The translations under genes were made by a program, and so were the position numbers. Positions 9,055 through 17,297 of a DNA stretch of 64,000 nt are shown in pieces. The DNA lies in contig NZ_WFKI01000002.1 in the NCBI RefSeq assembly GCF_009208055.1, forward strand, positions 58,149-122,148, read 5' to 3'. Position 1 is the stretch's first letter; every line of letters starts with the position of its first letter. The stretch comes from Poseidonibacter ostreae (lineage in GTDB: Bacteria; Campylobacterota; Campylobacteria; Campylobacterales; Arcobacteraceae). Below the pieces are notes generated by a model. That model was not told where the DNA came from, ran no database searches, and saw nothing but the letters and a program-made list of their open reading frames with translations.

Positions 9055-9125
9055 AAGAAGCTTTACCGTGAAAAATCTTATATTTGACTTTTATTTTAAA
9101 AGGAGGGGAGGAGGTAAAGCTTCTT
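9055..9125 (+). ncRNA. Candidate structured RNA element, copy 2
   Basis: Arms 9055-9067 (AAGAAGCTTTACC) and 9113-9125 (GGTAAAGCTTCTT) are perfectly complementary over 13 bp around a 45-base interior that begins GTGAAAAA and ends with AAAAGGAGGGGAGGA. Compared with copy 1, two stem positions change in a compensatory way (T-A to C-G twice), which argues for conserved base pairing. No T-run follows, so it is not a simple terminator. Confidence 0.5.
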
Positions 9126-9186
9126 ATTATGTTGTAATTATACATAGATTAAAAAAGTAAATTAATGATATAAATCAATATTCTAT

Positions 9187-9576
9187 TTATTTTACAAAAA
9201 CTTTTGAATCATACAGTTTTTTATCAACTCTAACTTCAATATAGCCTTTTGTTACATTATAATGCTTGAAAGTTATCTCTTTTGCAATTTTAATTTTATG
9301 CTTATTATAAATTGGTATTTCTTTTATAAATTTTCCTAGTGAGTTGCCTATTTTAACTTTTGGCATGATATTATTTAGTTTTCCAAAGACTACTATTTTA
9401 CTAAAGCATATACCATTATAATCATCTTTGGTTTTTCTTACATGCTGTATATTTTCACCTTTTCCATTTTCATGAAAAATACCAATTGCATGTGCAGCTT
9501 TTATTTGTGTTGAATAAGCATTTAAGTTTGTAAAGAAGAGAGCTAATAAAGCTATAACTATAAATTTATTTTTCAT
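9187..9576 (-). CDS. Secreted hypothetical protein at end of nap operon
   Basis: A 129-residue protein with a clear N-terminal signal peptide (MKNKFIVIALLALFFTNLNA, cleavage about residue 20). The mature part is basic, mostly predicted beta strand, with a single cysteine in NGICFSKIVVFG. No family is recognised. It lies 35 bases downstream of the PAS-domain gene on the same strand, so it may be the last gene of the nap transcript, acting in the periplasm, but nothing ties it functionally to nitrate reduction. Confidence 0.65.
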   Translation of the reverse strand: MKNKFIVIALLALFFTNLNAYSTQIKAAHAIGIFHENGKGENIQHVRKTKDDYNGICFSKIVVFGKLNNIMPKVKIGNSLGKFIKEIPIYNKHKIKIAKEITFKHYNVTKGYIEVRVDKKLYDSKVFVK

Positions 9577-9611
9577 AATTATAACTTTACTATATTTTTG
9601 TGTAATTTTTG

Positions 9612-10067
9612 TTATTTCTTATATTCAGTATAACTTACATGACGAATTAATTCACCAGATGTTAGTTTTAGTTGATCATATTTTACTTGATATTCTACTT
9701 TTTTTTCAAAACTCATAGGAGTTCTAATAGACTTATATTCAACTAATTTCCCATCTTTATGAACTTCAGATATTTCAGCATAAACCCAATAATAACCTTG
9801 ATCTTTACGTAAGTTTTTTACATAACCTGACCATTTACCTTTTGTTTCTAATTCTTTCCATAAGTCACTAAAAATAGCTTTTGGCATATCTGGATGTCTT
9901 ACAATACTATGAGGATTTCCAATAAGTTCATTTGCTTCATATCCAGAAATCTCAGCAAATGTATCATTTACATAAGTAATATTACCTTTTAAATCAGTTC
10001 TTGAAACAATTAACTCTTCACTTGGTACAATTGTTTCTAATAAAAAATTACTTGAATTATATTCCAT
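9612..10067 (-). CDS. PAS-domain (Aer-type) sensor protein without output domain
   Basis: A 151-residue protein consisting of a single PAS domain (about residues 15-125). The segment TDLKGNITYVNDTFAEISGY, then NPHSIVRHPDMPKAIF and KGYYWV-like DQGYYWVYAEISEV, is the PAS fold of the Aer redox/aerotaxis receptors, which bind FAD. No methyl-accepting, kinase or cyclase domain follows, so it must signal by protein-protein contact. It lies two bases after napD and is therefore probably in the nap operon, linking redox sensing to nitrate respiration. The cofactor is inferred, not shown. Confidence 0.8.
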   Translation of the reverse strand: MEYNSSNFLLETIVPSEELIVSRTDLKGNITYVNDTFAEISGYEANELIGNPHSIVRHPDMPKAIFSDLWKELETKGKWSGYVKNLRKDQGYYWVYAEISEVHKDGKLVEYKSIRTPMSFEKKVEYQVKYDQLKLTSGELIRHVSYTEYKK

Positions 10068-10069
10068 GA

Positions 10070-10456
10070 TTATTTTCCTGTATTATCAAATGTTCTTGCA
10101 AAACCTTCTAAATCTTTCTTTTTTAAATCCCCATTATAAACTATATCTTTAGGATCTATATCTTCGTCATTTAAAACTTTTGGTACAACTTCCGCATTAT
10201 CTAAAACTTCCATATGTGCACTTAACTCATCTTCACTATATGCCATTTGCATATCAGCTGATGCTACATGTGGAATTGCTTCTATTACTCTTAATTTCTT
10301 TAGCTCTTCTTCAACTCCAGCACCTTCAATAGTAATAATAATTCTTCCTAATTCATCATGCATATGATAATCACATACATCACATTTTTTTAAAGACTCT
10401 ACTACTTCATCTAGATACTTTGGTAATGTTTGCACTACAATACTTGAAACGTTCAT
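10070..10456 (-). CDS. napD: Nitrate reductase maturation chaperone NapD
   Basis: NapD binds the Tat signal of NapA and holds back its export until the molybdenum cofactor is inserted. MNVSSIVVQTLPKYLDEVVE and DELGRIIITIEGAG match the ferredoxin-like NapD fold in residues 1-80. At 128 residues it is longer than E. coli NapD (about 87), with an acidic C-terminal extension. It is the seventh gene of the napAGHBFLD order used in Campylobacterota. Confidence 0.85.
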   Translation of the reverse strand: MNVSSIVVQTLPKYLDEVVESLKKCDVCDYHMHDELGRIIITIEGAGVEEELKKLRVIEAIPHVASADMQMAYSEDELSAHMEVLDNAEVVPKVLNDEDIDPKDIVYNGDLKKKDLEGFARTFDNTGK

Positions 10457-10487
10457 TTTATAATCCTTTTGTTTTAATCAATTAATC

Positions 10488-11444
10488 TTAATCAATTTTA
10501 TAGTAATTTATTCTTTCATCGTCACTTGTGACAAAAACTTCTTTCTCATTTATAAATACAATATTTGTAAGAGTTGTATTATTACCTTTTAGCATAGATA
10601 AATCTCTTTGTGTTTTAGTATTAAAAACTTTTACTTCATTGTTTTCAGTACTTGCAATTCCTGCAATCTCTCCACTAGGACTAAGACCTGCACTATAAAT
10701 TAGAAATGTTGCATCTTTATGATAAGCAGTTTTTTCTTTTATTGAAAAAACAGCTGCTCTTCTATCTTGTCCTGCTGTTAATATAATATCATTTTTTAAA
10801 TCAACTTGAAATACATTATCAAGATTTTGCTTCTTAAATACTTCTAATATTTTTAAAGTATCTGTATCAAGCATTTGTAAAATACCACTTTCATCAGCAA
10901 TTACAATACGTTTTTTATCTTCACTTAAGACAAAGTTTGAAAATTTAGATTGTGATATTTGAGTTTCTAATAGTTGCTTTTTATTTTCTAAATCGTATAA
11001 ATATAATTCATTAGATAATAAAGAAAATACAATTTTACTTTTATTAATAAATTTAGCTCGAGCTATAAACATTCTTTTTTTAGCAGAAATAATTTCTGTA
11101 AGCTTTGAATTTTTATAAAGATGGATCGCTCGGCCACCTTTACTTCCTTGTGAAAGTATTAGTATACTATCTTCAAAAACATCAACACTATATATTTTAG
11201 AATTAATTTCATCACCCATAAAATCTTTTATTTTAGGTAATGTAATTGAAGATATCTTTTCTTTTGTGTTTATATCAAAAATATCTACTTTTGATGCTTT
11301 TGTTGCTACATATAACTTACCATTTTTTATTACAAGATCTGTAATACCACCACTTGCTAAATATGTGTAGCTTGGATTTATATCTTTTGCATTTAATGTA
11401 AAAAGAAATAAAACTAGAAAAATAGCTGCTTTGATAAAAGTCAT
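10488..11444 (-). CDS. napL: NapL, periplasmic beta-propeller protein
   Basis: A 318-residue exported protein (signal peptide MTFIKAAIFLVLFLFTLNAK) built of WD40/YVTN-like repeats, for example KVDIFDINTKEKISSITLPK and ILQMLDTDTLKILEVFKKQN. Position between napF and napD identifies it as NapL, an epsilonproteobacterial nap accessory protein. Its exact role is not established; mutants in related bacteria show reduced nitrate reductase activity. RBS AAAGGAAAAC precedes the ATG. Confidence 0.85.
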   Translation of the reverse strand: MTFIKAAIFLVLFLFTLNAKDINPSYTYLASGGITDLVIKNGKLYVATKASKVDIFDINTKEKISSITLPKIKDFMGDEINSKIYSVDVFEDSILILSQGSKGGRAIHLYKNSKLTEIISAKKRMFIARAKFINKSKIVFSLLSNELYLYDLENKKQLLETQISQSKFSNFVLSEDKKRIVIADESGILQMLDTDTLKILEVFKKQNLDNVFQVDLKNDIILTAGQDRRAAVFSIKEKTAYHKDATFLIYSAGLSPSGEIAGIASTENNEVKVFNTKTQRDLSMLKGNNTTLTNIVFINEKEVFVTSDDERINYYKID

Positions 11445-11456
11445 AGTTTTCCTTTA

Positions 11457-11933
11457 TTAGATTATTTTTATAGCTTGTGTTGGACATACTTTTATGCAAA
11501 ATCCACATGATGTACAGTTATCATTTATTTCAGGTCTAAACATACCTAAAAAATCGATAGCTTCATCAAAACAAGGATCTTTACAAGAAAAACACATAGT
11601 ATCATTCCATGCTAAACAAGTACTTATATCTATTTGTATTTTAGCATTTATATTCTTTTTATCTTCAATAGATAAAACTTCATTTGGACAAGCAATTGCA
11701 CATTCATCACAATATGTACATCCATTTAAGGAAAAATCTAATTTCGGAGTTTTATCATCTTTTATAACGATAATATTTTCTTCACAAACAGTACCACAAA
11801 TTCCATCACACTCTATACAGTTTGTTAAAAAAACTTCTTCATCTTTATAATAAGGTGGTCTTAAAATAATCTCTTGCTTTTCTTTTGTTTTAAAAGAAGA
11901 AGCAAGAGAGCTAAATAGCTCTCTTCTTTCCAT
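11457..11933 (-). CDS. napF: NapF, cytoplasmic iron-sulfur protein
   Basis: A 158-residue ferredoxin-like protein with several cysteine clusters: CIECDGICGTVCEE, CTYCDECAIACP, CFSCKDPC and CTSCGFCIKVCP, enough for about four [4Fe-4S] centres. NapF is cytoplasmic and is thought to help insert or reduce the Fe-S cluster of NapA before export. No signal peptide is present. It follows napB by nine bases in the operon. Confidence 0.9.
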   Translation of the reverse strand: MERRELFSSLASSFKTKEKQEIILRPPYYKDEEVFLTNCIECDGICGTVCEENIIVIKDDKTPKLDFSLNGCTYCDECAIACPNEVLSIEDKKNINAKIQIDISTCLAWNDTMCFSCKDPCFDEAIDFLGMFRPEINDNCTSCGFCIKVCPTQAIKII

Positions 11934-11941
11934 TTTTTAAC

Positions 11942-12544
11942 TTATTTTTTTAATGTATCTAAGTCATCAAGGATTACTTCATCCCAACTTGATTTAAATT
12001 CACCATCTTTTTTAGTATAAGCAGCTTTAAAATCATTTTCTACAGCTAATTTACCAGTTGTTTGAGGTGCATGACATTGAGTACAATTAAATCTTGCTCC
12101 TGCTAATTGCTCAATTGGTTTTACTGAAACTTCATTTTTCATATTATCAATTGATTTTGTAAATTGTTTCCCATCAAATTTATGTTTTGGTCTAAAATCC
12201 ATAAAGTGTGATTTAGGAATTGGTGTCGCGCCCATTGATTCTGCAACTGCAGGTTCATGACACATTGTACATTGGTTATTATTAATAGTAATTGGTAGCA
12301 TACCATCTACATCATGAGGAATCATTGGTGGAGCATCTTGAAATGCTCTTTTGATTTTCTTAGATGTACCTGCTGCATCTGTTCCATACATTACTTTATC
12401 AGCAGTAGTATCTTTTTCACTATAAATAGTTGTTTTTCTTAATCCTAAAGATTCTTCACTAACAGTCTTTTCTGCAGCACTCATTGTTGTAGCGTATAAA
12501 GTTGCTACTGCAGCAATTGCTAAAGTTAATTTACCTAACTTCAT
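11942..12544 (-). CDS. napB: Periplasmic nitrate reductase small subunit, diheme cytochrome c
   Basis: NapB passes electrons to NapA in the periplasm. The protein has a signal peptide (MKLGKLTLAIAAVATLYA) and two c-heme motifs, CTMCH and CTQCH, with the NapB-typical regions PPMIPHDVDGMLPITINNNQ and HFMDFRPKHKFDGK. The length of 200 residues is normal for the epsilon group. The start overlaps the end of napH by 14 bases. Confidence 0.95.
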   Translation of the reverse strand: MKLGKLTLAIAAVATLYATTMSAAEKTVSEESLGLRKTTIYSEKDTTADKVMYGTDAAGTSKKIKRAFQDAPPMIPHDVDGMLPITINNNQCTMCHEPAVAESMGATPIPKSHFMDFRPKHKFDGKQFTKSIDNMKNEVSVKPIEQLAGARFNCTQCHAPQTTGKLAVENDFKAAYTKKDGEFKSSWDEVILDDLDTLKK

Positions 12545-13361
12545 TATCTTTTCCTTTTTTTAAATTCTTAATTGAAAAATTAAGAGCATCATCATCACAC
12601 ACTTCAATACATCTTCCACAATTTGTACATTCTCCACTTAATACGGGAATTGATTCTTTTGTAACCATATGAAGAACTTGTACTTCAGGACAAACTTCTT
12701 TACATTTCATACAAGCTGTACAATTTGGTGCATTATGATGAACTCTAATTAGACTAGTTTTCCCTATTAGTGAATAAGCTCCACCAAGAGGACAAACATG
12801 TCCACACCAGCCATTTTTTAAAACAAATAAATCAAAAAGAAATATTACTAGTATTGCAGCCCAACCAAAACCTAAACCGAATATAATTCCTCTATGAACC
12901 ATAGAGATTGGTGAAATAAACTCAAATGCAGCTAATCCCATAAAAAATGAAATAACTAAACTAATAGCAAGTACCCAATATCTTATATTTCGTGAAGCTG
13001 GTTGCTTTTTTTGGATTTGATTAAATCCAAGTTTTCTTCTTAAATAGTTTGCTAAATCTGTAATCATATTTACAGGACAAACCCAAGAACAAAAAGCACG
13101 ACCACCAACAGTCATATAAAAAATTGTAATGATTAAAGCTCCAACAATAATATCAATTGATATTACTGCACCTGCAACAAACATTTGTAATACTGCATAT
13201 GGATCACTAAGAGGAATAATTCCTGCTAATAATGATGAAGATAAATTTCCTGTTAGAAAATTTATTCCATATACATTCGCAATTACATATAAAACCATAA
13301 TTAAAACTTGTGAGATTCTTCTTGCTATTAAAAATCTATATTTATCTAATAGTGTTTTCAT
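12531..13361 (-). CDS. napH: NapH, membrane quinol dehydrogenase subunit
   Basis: With NapG, NapH oxidises menaquinol and feeds electrons to the periplasmic Nap system. The 276-residue protein has four membrane segments in residues 15-200, two cytoplasmic CxxxCP motifs (CSWVCPVNM and CGHVCPLGG) and a C-terminal polyferredoxin part with CTACMKCKEVCP and CTNCGRCIEVC. All are hallmarks of NapH/NosR-type proteins. The start overlaps the napG stop (TAATG). Confidence 0.95.
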   Translation of the reverse strand: MKTLLDKYRFLIARRISQVLIMVLYVIANVYGINFLTGNLSSSLLAGIIPLSDPYAVLQMFVAGAVISIDIIVGALIITIFYMTVGGRAFCSWVCPVNMITDLANYLRRKLGFNQIQKKQPASRNIRYWVLAISLVISFFMGLAAFEFISPISMVHRGIIFGLGFGWAAILVIFLFDLFVLKNGWCGHVCPLGGAYSLIGKTSLIRVHHNAPNCTACMKCKEVCPEVQVLHMVTKESIPVLSGECTNCGRCIEVCDDDALNFSIKNLKKGKDNEVR

Positions 13362-14200
13362 TAGTATAAGTCTCCTGAGTCATTTAAAGAATCTAATGCA
13401 GAATCTTTACTAATTTCAGTTCTTGTTTCTTTACTTGTTGCATTTTCAAGTCTTTTTTCATCTGTTTTGTCCCAGCCTTTGATGTAATAATCACCTGCTT
13501 TCCCTTCTGCTACTTCTCTAGGAAGTACAAAAATCGCTGCTTTATCAGTTACACAAGCTTTTTCACACATTCCACAACCAGTACATACGTCCGCGTGAAC
13601 GATTGGTTTCATAAATGCATGTTTACCTGTTCTTTCATTCTTTGTGTATTCAATGCTAATAGCTTCTCCTAAAAGAGGACAAGCTCTATAACATGCATCA
13701 CATTGAATTCCCCAAAAAGCAATACAAGAATTATCATCAATAACTGCAACACCCATATCTGCTTTAGCTATATCTAGTTCTTTTTTGTCATTTTGCACCG
13801 AGAAAATATCAAGTGCATCTGTAGGACATACAGGAACACAAGGAATATCAGGACACATATAACAAGGAACATCTCTTGGCTCAAAAAATGGAGTACCAAG
13901 AGGTTTATTATCACCTGGACGTGCAAGTTTTAATGTATCAAATGGACATGCTTCAACACACATACCACATTTAATACATGTTGCTAAAAAGTCCTCTTCT
14001 TCAAGAGCACCAGGAGGTCTTAATATTAGTCTATTTGCTGTAACTTCACTAACATATGCACTCCATGTAAGACCTCCTAAAACTGCAAGACCAATAGCTC
14101 TTGCAATTGTTAGGAAAAATCTTCTTCTATCATTAATAGGACTTTTTTTACCAGTATTCATTTTTGACTCTTTTTTAATTGAAGGATTAATATTGCTCAA
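13361..14200 (-). CDS. napG: NapG, periplasmic ferredoxin-type quinol dehydrogenase subunit
   Basis: NapG is exported by the Tat system and carries four [4Fe-4S] clusters between NapH and NapB. The twin-arginine signal appears as NDRRRFFLTIARAIGLAV, and cluster motifs include CIKCGMCVEACP, CYMCPDIPCVPVCP, CDACYRACP and CTGCGMCEKAC. The TTG at 14200 is supported by AAGGAGGG nine bases upstream; an ATG 13 codons later is an alternative. The length of 279 residues is normal. Confidence 0.95.
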   Translation of the reverse strand: MSNINPSIKKESKMNTGKKSPINDRRRFFLTIARAIGLAVLGGLTWSAYVSEVTANRLILRPPGALEEEDFLATCIKCGMCVEACPFDTLKLARPGDNKPLGTPFFEPRDVPCYMCPDIPCVPVCPTDALDIFSVQNDKKELDIAKADMGVAVIDDNSCIAFWGIQCDACYRACPLLGEAISIEYTKNERTGKHAFMKPIVHADVCTGCGMCEKACVTDKAAIFVLPREVAEGKAGDYYIKGWDKTDEKRLENATSKETRTEISKDSALDSLNDSGDLY

Positions 14201-14219
14201 AACAATACACCCTCCTTAT

Positions 14220-17024
14220 TTACGCTTTATAAATTTTAACTGCACACTTTTTAAAGTCTGTTTGTTTTGATTGAGGACAAGTATAATCAGCACATACTTT
14301 GTTAATGAAAACTTTCTCATCAAACCAAGGTACAAATACTAAACCTTTTGAAGGTCTATTTCTTCCTCTTGTTTCAACTCTAGCTTTAACTTTTCCACGT
14401 CTAGATTCAACCCATGCTAAACCACCTTGTTTAACACCATATTTCTTAGCATCTTCAGGGTGCATGTAACATAATGCCTCTGGTACTGCTCTATATAATT
14501 CAGGTACTCTCATAGTCATAGTTCCTGAATGCCAGTGTTCTAAAACTCTACCTGTACTTAACCATACTGGGTAAGTTTCATCTGGAACTTCTGGAGGATC
14601 CATATATGGTCTTGCAAATATTTTAGCTTTATTTTTTAATGATTTTTTAGCTTTTTCTTTAACACCTAATAAATCACCTTGAGATAATGCTTTTGCTAAT
14701 GTACCGTAGAATGCAAAATCAGTTCCATCTTTACCATATTTTTTAGCGTATGGATCGTATTTAGTATTAAATCTCCATTGAGTTTCTTTACCATCAACAA
14801 CTGGCCATTTAAGTCCTCTTACTTTGTGGTAAGTATCAAAATCAGCTAAATCGTGAGCATGTCCACGTCCGAAATCTGCGTATTCTTCAAATAAGTATTT
14901 TTGAATAAAGAATCCGTATCCTTTAAATACTTTACCATCTGAACCAATCACATTTCTTGAATCACCAATACCATCAGTATTGTCATATCCAGCTTGAATT
15001 GGATCTTCTAAATCTATTTTATAAGATTTTGCTTTTTCATTTGCAAAAAGAATCTCATACATAGTTGTATCTTCTGTATATCCCATTGCTTTTGCTGCTG
15101 CTATTACGTCTGGTAATTTTTTTCCACCTCTTAGTGGTTGTTCACCCCATACGTCTTTTACAGTAAATCTTTTTGAAAGTTCAACCCATTGCCATGTATC
15201 AGACATTGCATCACCTACTGGTAATACTTGTTGTCTCCAATGTTGAGTTCTTCTTTCAGCATTTCCGTAAGCTCCCCATTTTTCATAAATCATAGCAGAT
15301 GGTAAGATAAGGTCAGAAACTTTTGCTGAAATACCAGGGTATCCATCAGAAGTTACAATAAAGTTATCCATTTCTCTTGCCGCTTTAATCCAGTGAGTAG
15401 CAGATGCTGTATCTTGGTATGGATTACAAACATTTACCCATGCAAATTTAACAACACCATCTTCAATATCTCTATGGATTTTCATAATGTGTTGGTTTCC
15501 AACAGGATTTAATGTTCCATTTGGAACTTTCCATGCATTTTCAGTAATTGTTCTATGCTTAGGATTTGCTACCATCATATCCGCTGGTAATCTATGTGCA
15601 AATGTTCCAACTTCTCTTGCAGTTCCACAAGCTGATGGTTGACCAGTTAATGAGAATGCACCAGAACCTGGCTTAGCTTGTTTATTTAATAAGAAGTGAA
15701 CATTGTATGCTAAAGTATTAACCCAAGTTCCTCTTGTATGTTGATTCATTCCCATAGTCCAGAAAGATACAACTTTTCTATTTTTTTCAATATAAAGGTT
15801 TGCTAATTCTTGTAATTTAGCTTTAAATTTATTGATATCTTCATCAGGATTACCTTTAGAAATTTTTGCAACATAATCTAAAGTATATGGCTCTAAGAAT
15901 TTTTTGTACTCTTCAAAAGAAATTTCCCAGTGTTTAAGACCAGCTGGTTTATTTTCCATTTTATCGCCAGCTTTATATCCATAAGGAGCTAATGCAGGTG
16001 CTTCAGTTTCAGAAATAACTTTAACCATTTCTTTATCAATAGTTTCCATTTCTAATTTAGAATATTTACCATCAACAATAGATTTTTCACCAGCTCTTCT
16101 CATACCATAACCCATATTAACAGGAGATGCAGCAAATACGATATGTTCTTTAACGAAATCCCAATCAATTGATTCAGGTGCGTTATATACGATTTCTCTT
16201 GCAATATAATTCCATAAAGCAAGGTCTGTATTTGGAGTGAAGATAATTTCACTATCAGCTAAGTCAGAAGTTCTATGTCTATAAGTTGAAATATTAATTA
16301 CTTTAACTTTATCAGGAGCAGATAATTTTCTATCAGTAACTCTTGACCATAAAATAGGGTGCATTTCTGCCATATTAGAACCCCAAGATACAATAGTATC
16401 AGTAAGCTCAATATCATCATAACAACCAGATGGTTCATCAATTCCAAAAGTTTGGTAGAAACCAACAACAGCAGATGCCATACAGTGTCTAGCATTTGGA
16501 TCAAATGCATTTGATCTAAATCCACCTTTCATCATCTTTTGAGCTGCGTATCCTTCCATAACAGTGTATTGCCCAGAAGCAAATACACCAACACCTTCAG
16601 GTCCAGAAGCTTTAAGTGCTTTTTTGATGTTAAGTTCCATCTCATCAAAAGCTCTTTCCCAAGAAACTGGTGCAAAGCTACCTTTCTTATCAAAGTTACC
16701 TTTTGCATCTACTCTTAATAATGGTTGTTTTAATCTATCAGCACCATACATAATTTTTGCATTGAAGTAACCTTTAATACAGTTAAGACCTCTGTTTACT
16801 GGTGCTGCTGGATCACCTTTAACTGCAACAATCTTACCACCTTTAGTAGCAAGCATAATTCCACATCCTGTTCCACAGAAACGACAAGCTGCTTTATCCC
16901 ATCTCCAACCACCTTCGGCTGCAGTTGCTTTTGCTGCTAATTCTGTTGGTACATTCATACCTATTGCGGCTGCTGCTGAAGCGGCTGCTGAGCTTTTAAG
17001 AAAATCTCTTCTTGATAGCGACAT
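14220..17024 (-). CDS. napA: Periplasmic nitrate reductase catalytic subunit
   Basis: Reduces nitrate to nitrite in the periplasm using a bis-MGD molybdenum cofactor and one [4Fe-4S] cluster. The Tat signal MSLSRRDFLKSSAAASAAAA starts the protein; cluster cysteines are in CRFCGTGCG and LNCIKGYF, and the molybdenum-ligand cysteine is in NARHCMASAV. At 934 residues it has the size of epsilonproteobacterial NapA, about 100 longer than E. coli NapA. The ATG at 17024 follows AAAGGAG. It is first in the operon napA-G-H-B-F-L-D and is preceded by a Crp/Fnr-type box at -41.5. Confidence 0.97.
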   Translation of the reverse strand: MSLSRRDFLKSSAAASAAAAIGMNVPTELAAKATAAEGGWRWDKAACRFCGTGCGIMLATKGGKIVAVKGDPAAPVNRGLNCIKGYFNAKIMYGADRLKQPLLRVDAKGNFDKKGSFAPVSWERAFDEMELNIKKALKASGPEGVGVFASGQYTVMEGYAAQKMMKGGFRSNAFDPNARHCMASAVVGFYQTFGIDEPSGCYDDIELTDTIVSWGSNMAEMHPILWSRVTDRKLSAPDKVKVINISTYRHRTSDLADSEIIFTPNTDLALWNYIAREIVYNAPESIDWDFVKEHIVFAASPVNMGYGMRRAGEKSIVDGKYSKLEMETIDKEMVKVISETEAPALAPYGYKAGDKMENKPAGLKHWEISFEEYKKFLEPYTLDYVAKISKGNPDEDINKFKAKLQELANLYIEKNRKVVSFWTMGMNQHTRGTWVNTLAYNVHFLLNKQAKPGSGAFSLTGQPSACGTAREVGTFAHRLPADMMVANPKHRTITENAWKVPNGTLNPVGNQHIMKIHRDIEDGVVKFAWVNVCNPYQDTASATHWIKAAREMDNFIVTSDGYPGISAKVSDLILPSAMIYEKWGAYGNAERRTQHWRQQVLPVGDAMSDTWQWVELSKRFTVKDVWGEQPLRGGKKLPDVIAAAKAMGYTEDTTMYEILFANEKAKSYKIDLEDPIQAGYDNTDGIGDSRNVIGSDGKVFKGYGFFIQKYLFEEYADFGRGHAHDLADFDTYHKVRGLKWPVVDGKETQWRFNTKYDPYAKKYGKDGTDFAFYGTLAKALSQGDLLGVKEKAKKSLKNKAKIFARPYMDPPEVPDETYPVWLSTGRVLEHWHSGTMTMRVPELYRAVPEALCYMHPEDAKKYGVKQGGLAWVESRRGKVKARVETRGRNRPSKGLVFVPWFDEKVFINKVCADYTCPQSKQTDFKKCAVKIYKA

Positions 17025-17087
17025 ATTTTCTCCTTTAATCAAGTTAATTTTACTTAGGAATTATACCACTTAGTTTAAGATTAGCCA

Positions 17088-17101
17088 TTGACTAAAGTCA
17101 A
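17088..17101 (-). promoter_or_regulatory. Crp/Fnr-type box and promoter of napA
   Basis: A perfect palindrome TTGACTAAAGTCAA centred at 17094.5. On the minus strand a TATAAT hexamer lies at 17065-17060, exactly 32 bp from box centre to -10 centre, which is the -41.5 class II activator geometry. The motif fits the FNR/NNR-type consensus TTGAy-N4-rTCAA. Confidence 0.75.
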
Positions 17102-17226
17102 GTAACTTAAGTTTAAATTAAGATACTTTTTGTCCTATTTTCTCAATTAGCGACTATAAGGTTCCTATAAAAAAATTATTTTGTTCTTGAAACTTACAAA
17201 TATGATAATAATGATGTTTTATTAAC

Positions 17227-17240
17227 TTGATTTAAATCAT
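17227..17240 (+). promoter_or_regulatory. Crp/Fnr-type box and promoter of the TrpD2-like gene
   Basis: TTGATTTAAATCAT, one mismatch to the FNR consensus TTGAT-N4-ATCAA, centred at 17233.5. The -10 TATTAT at 17263-17268 is 32 bp downstream, the same geometry as napA. The coding start is at 17298. Confidence 0.7.
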
Positions 17241-17297
17241 CAGTCTAGGATTCATATTAAGATATTATTTTCTTTATAAATAATTTAAGGAAAAAAA

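Larger units (their letters stand above)
8727..9186. other. Gene-poor 0.46-kb region with two hairpin elements
   Basis: No conventional gene is visible in this stretch, which is rare in this tightly packed window. It contains the two related hairpin elements described separately (8835-8906 and 9055-9125) and a 26-codon open frame at 8994-9071 that would encode MKLIKNFKKYKLEDYLIGSI plus KEALP. That frame has no convincing ribosome binding site, and its end forms the 5' arm of the second hairpin. Confidence 0.6.

Noticed and set aside
8727..9186. CRISPR array or insertion-sequence ends in the gene-poor gap
   Set aside because: Only two related elements exist, 220 bases apart and not identical; there is no repeat-spacer series, transposase or target duplication.
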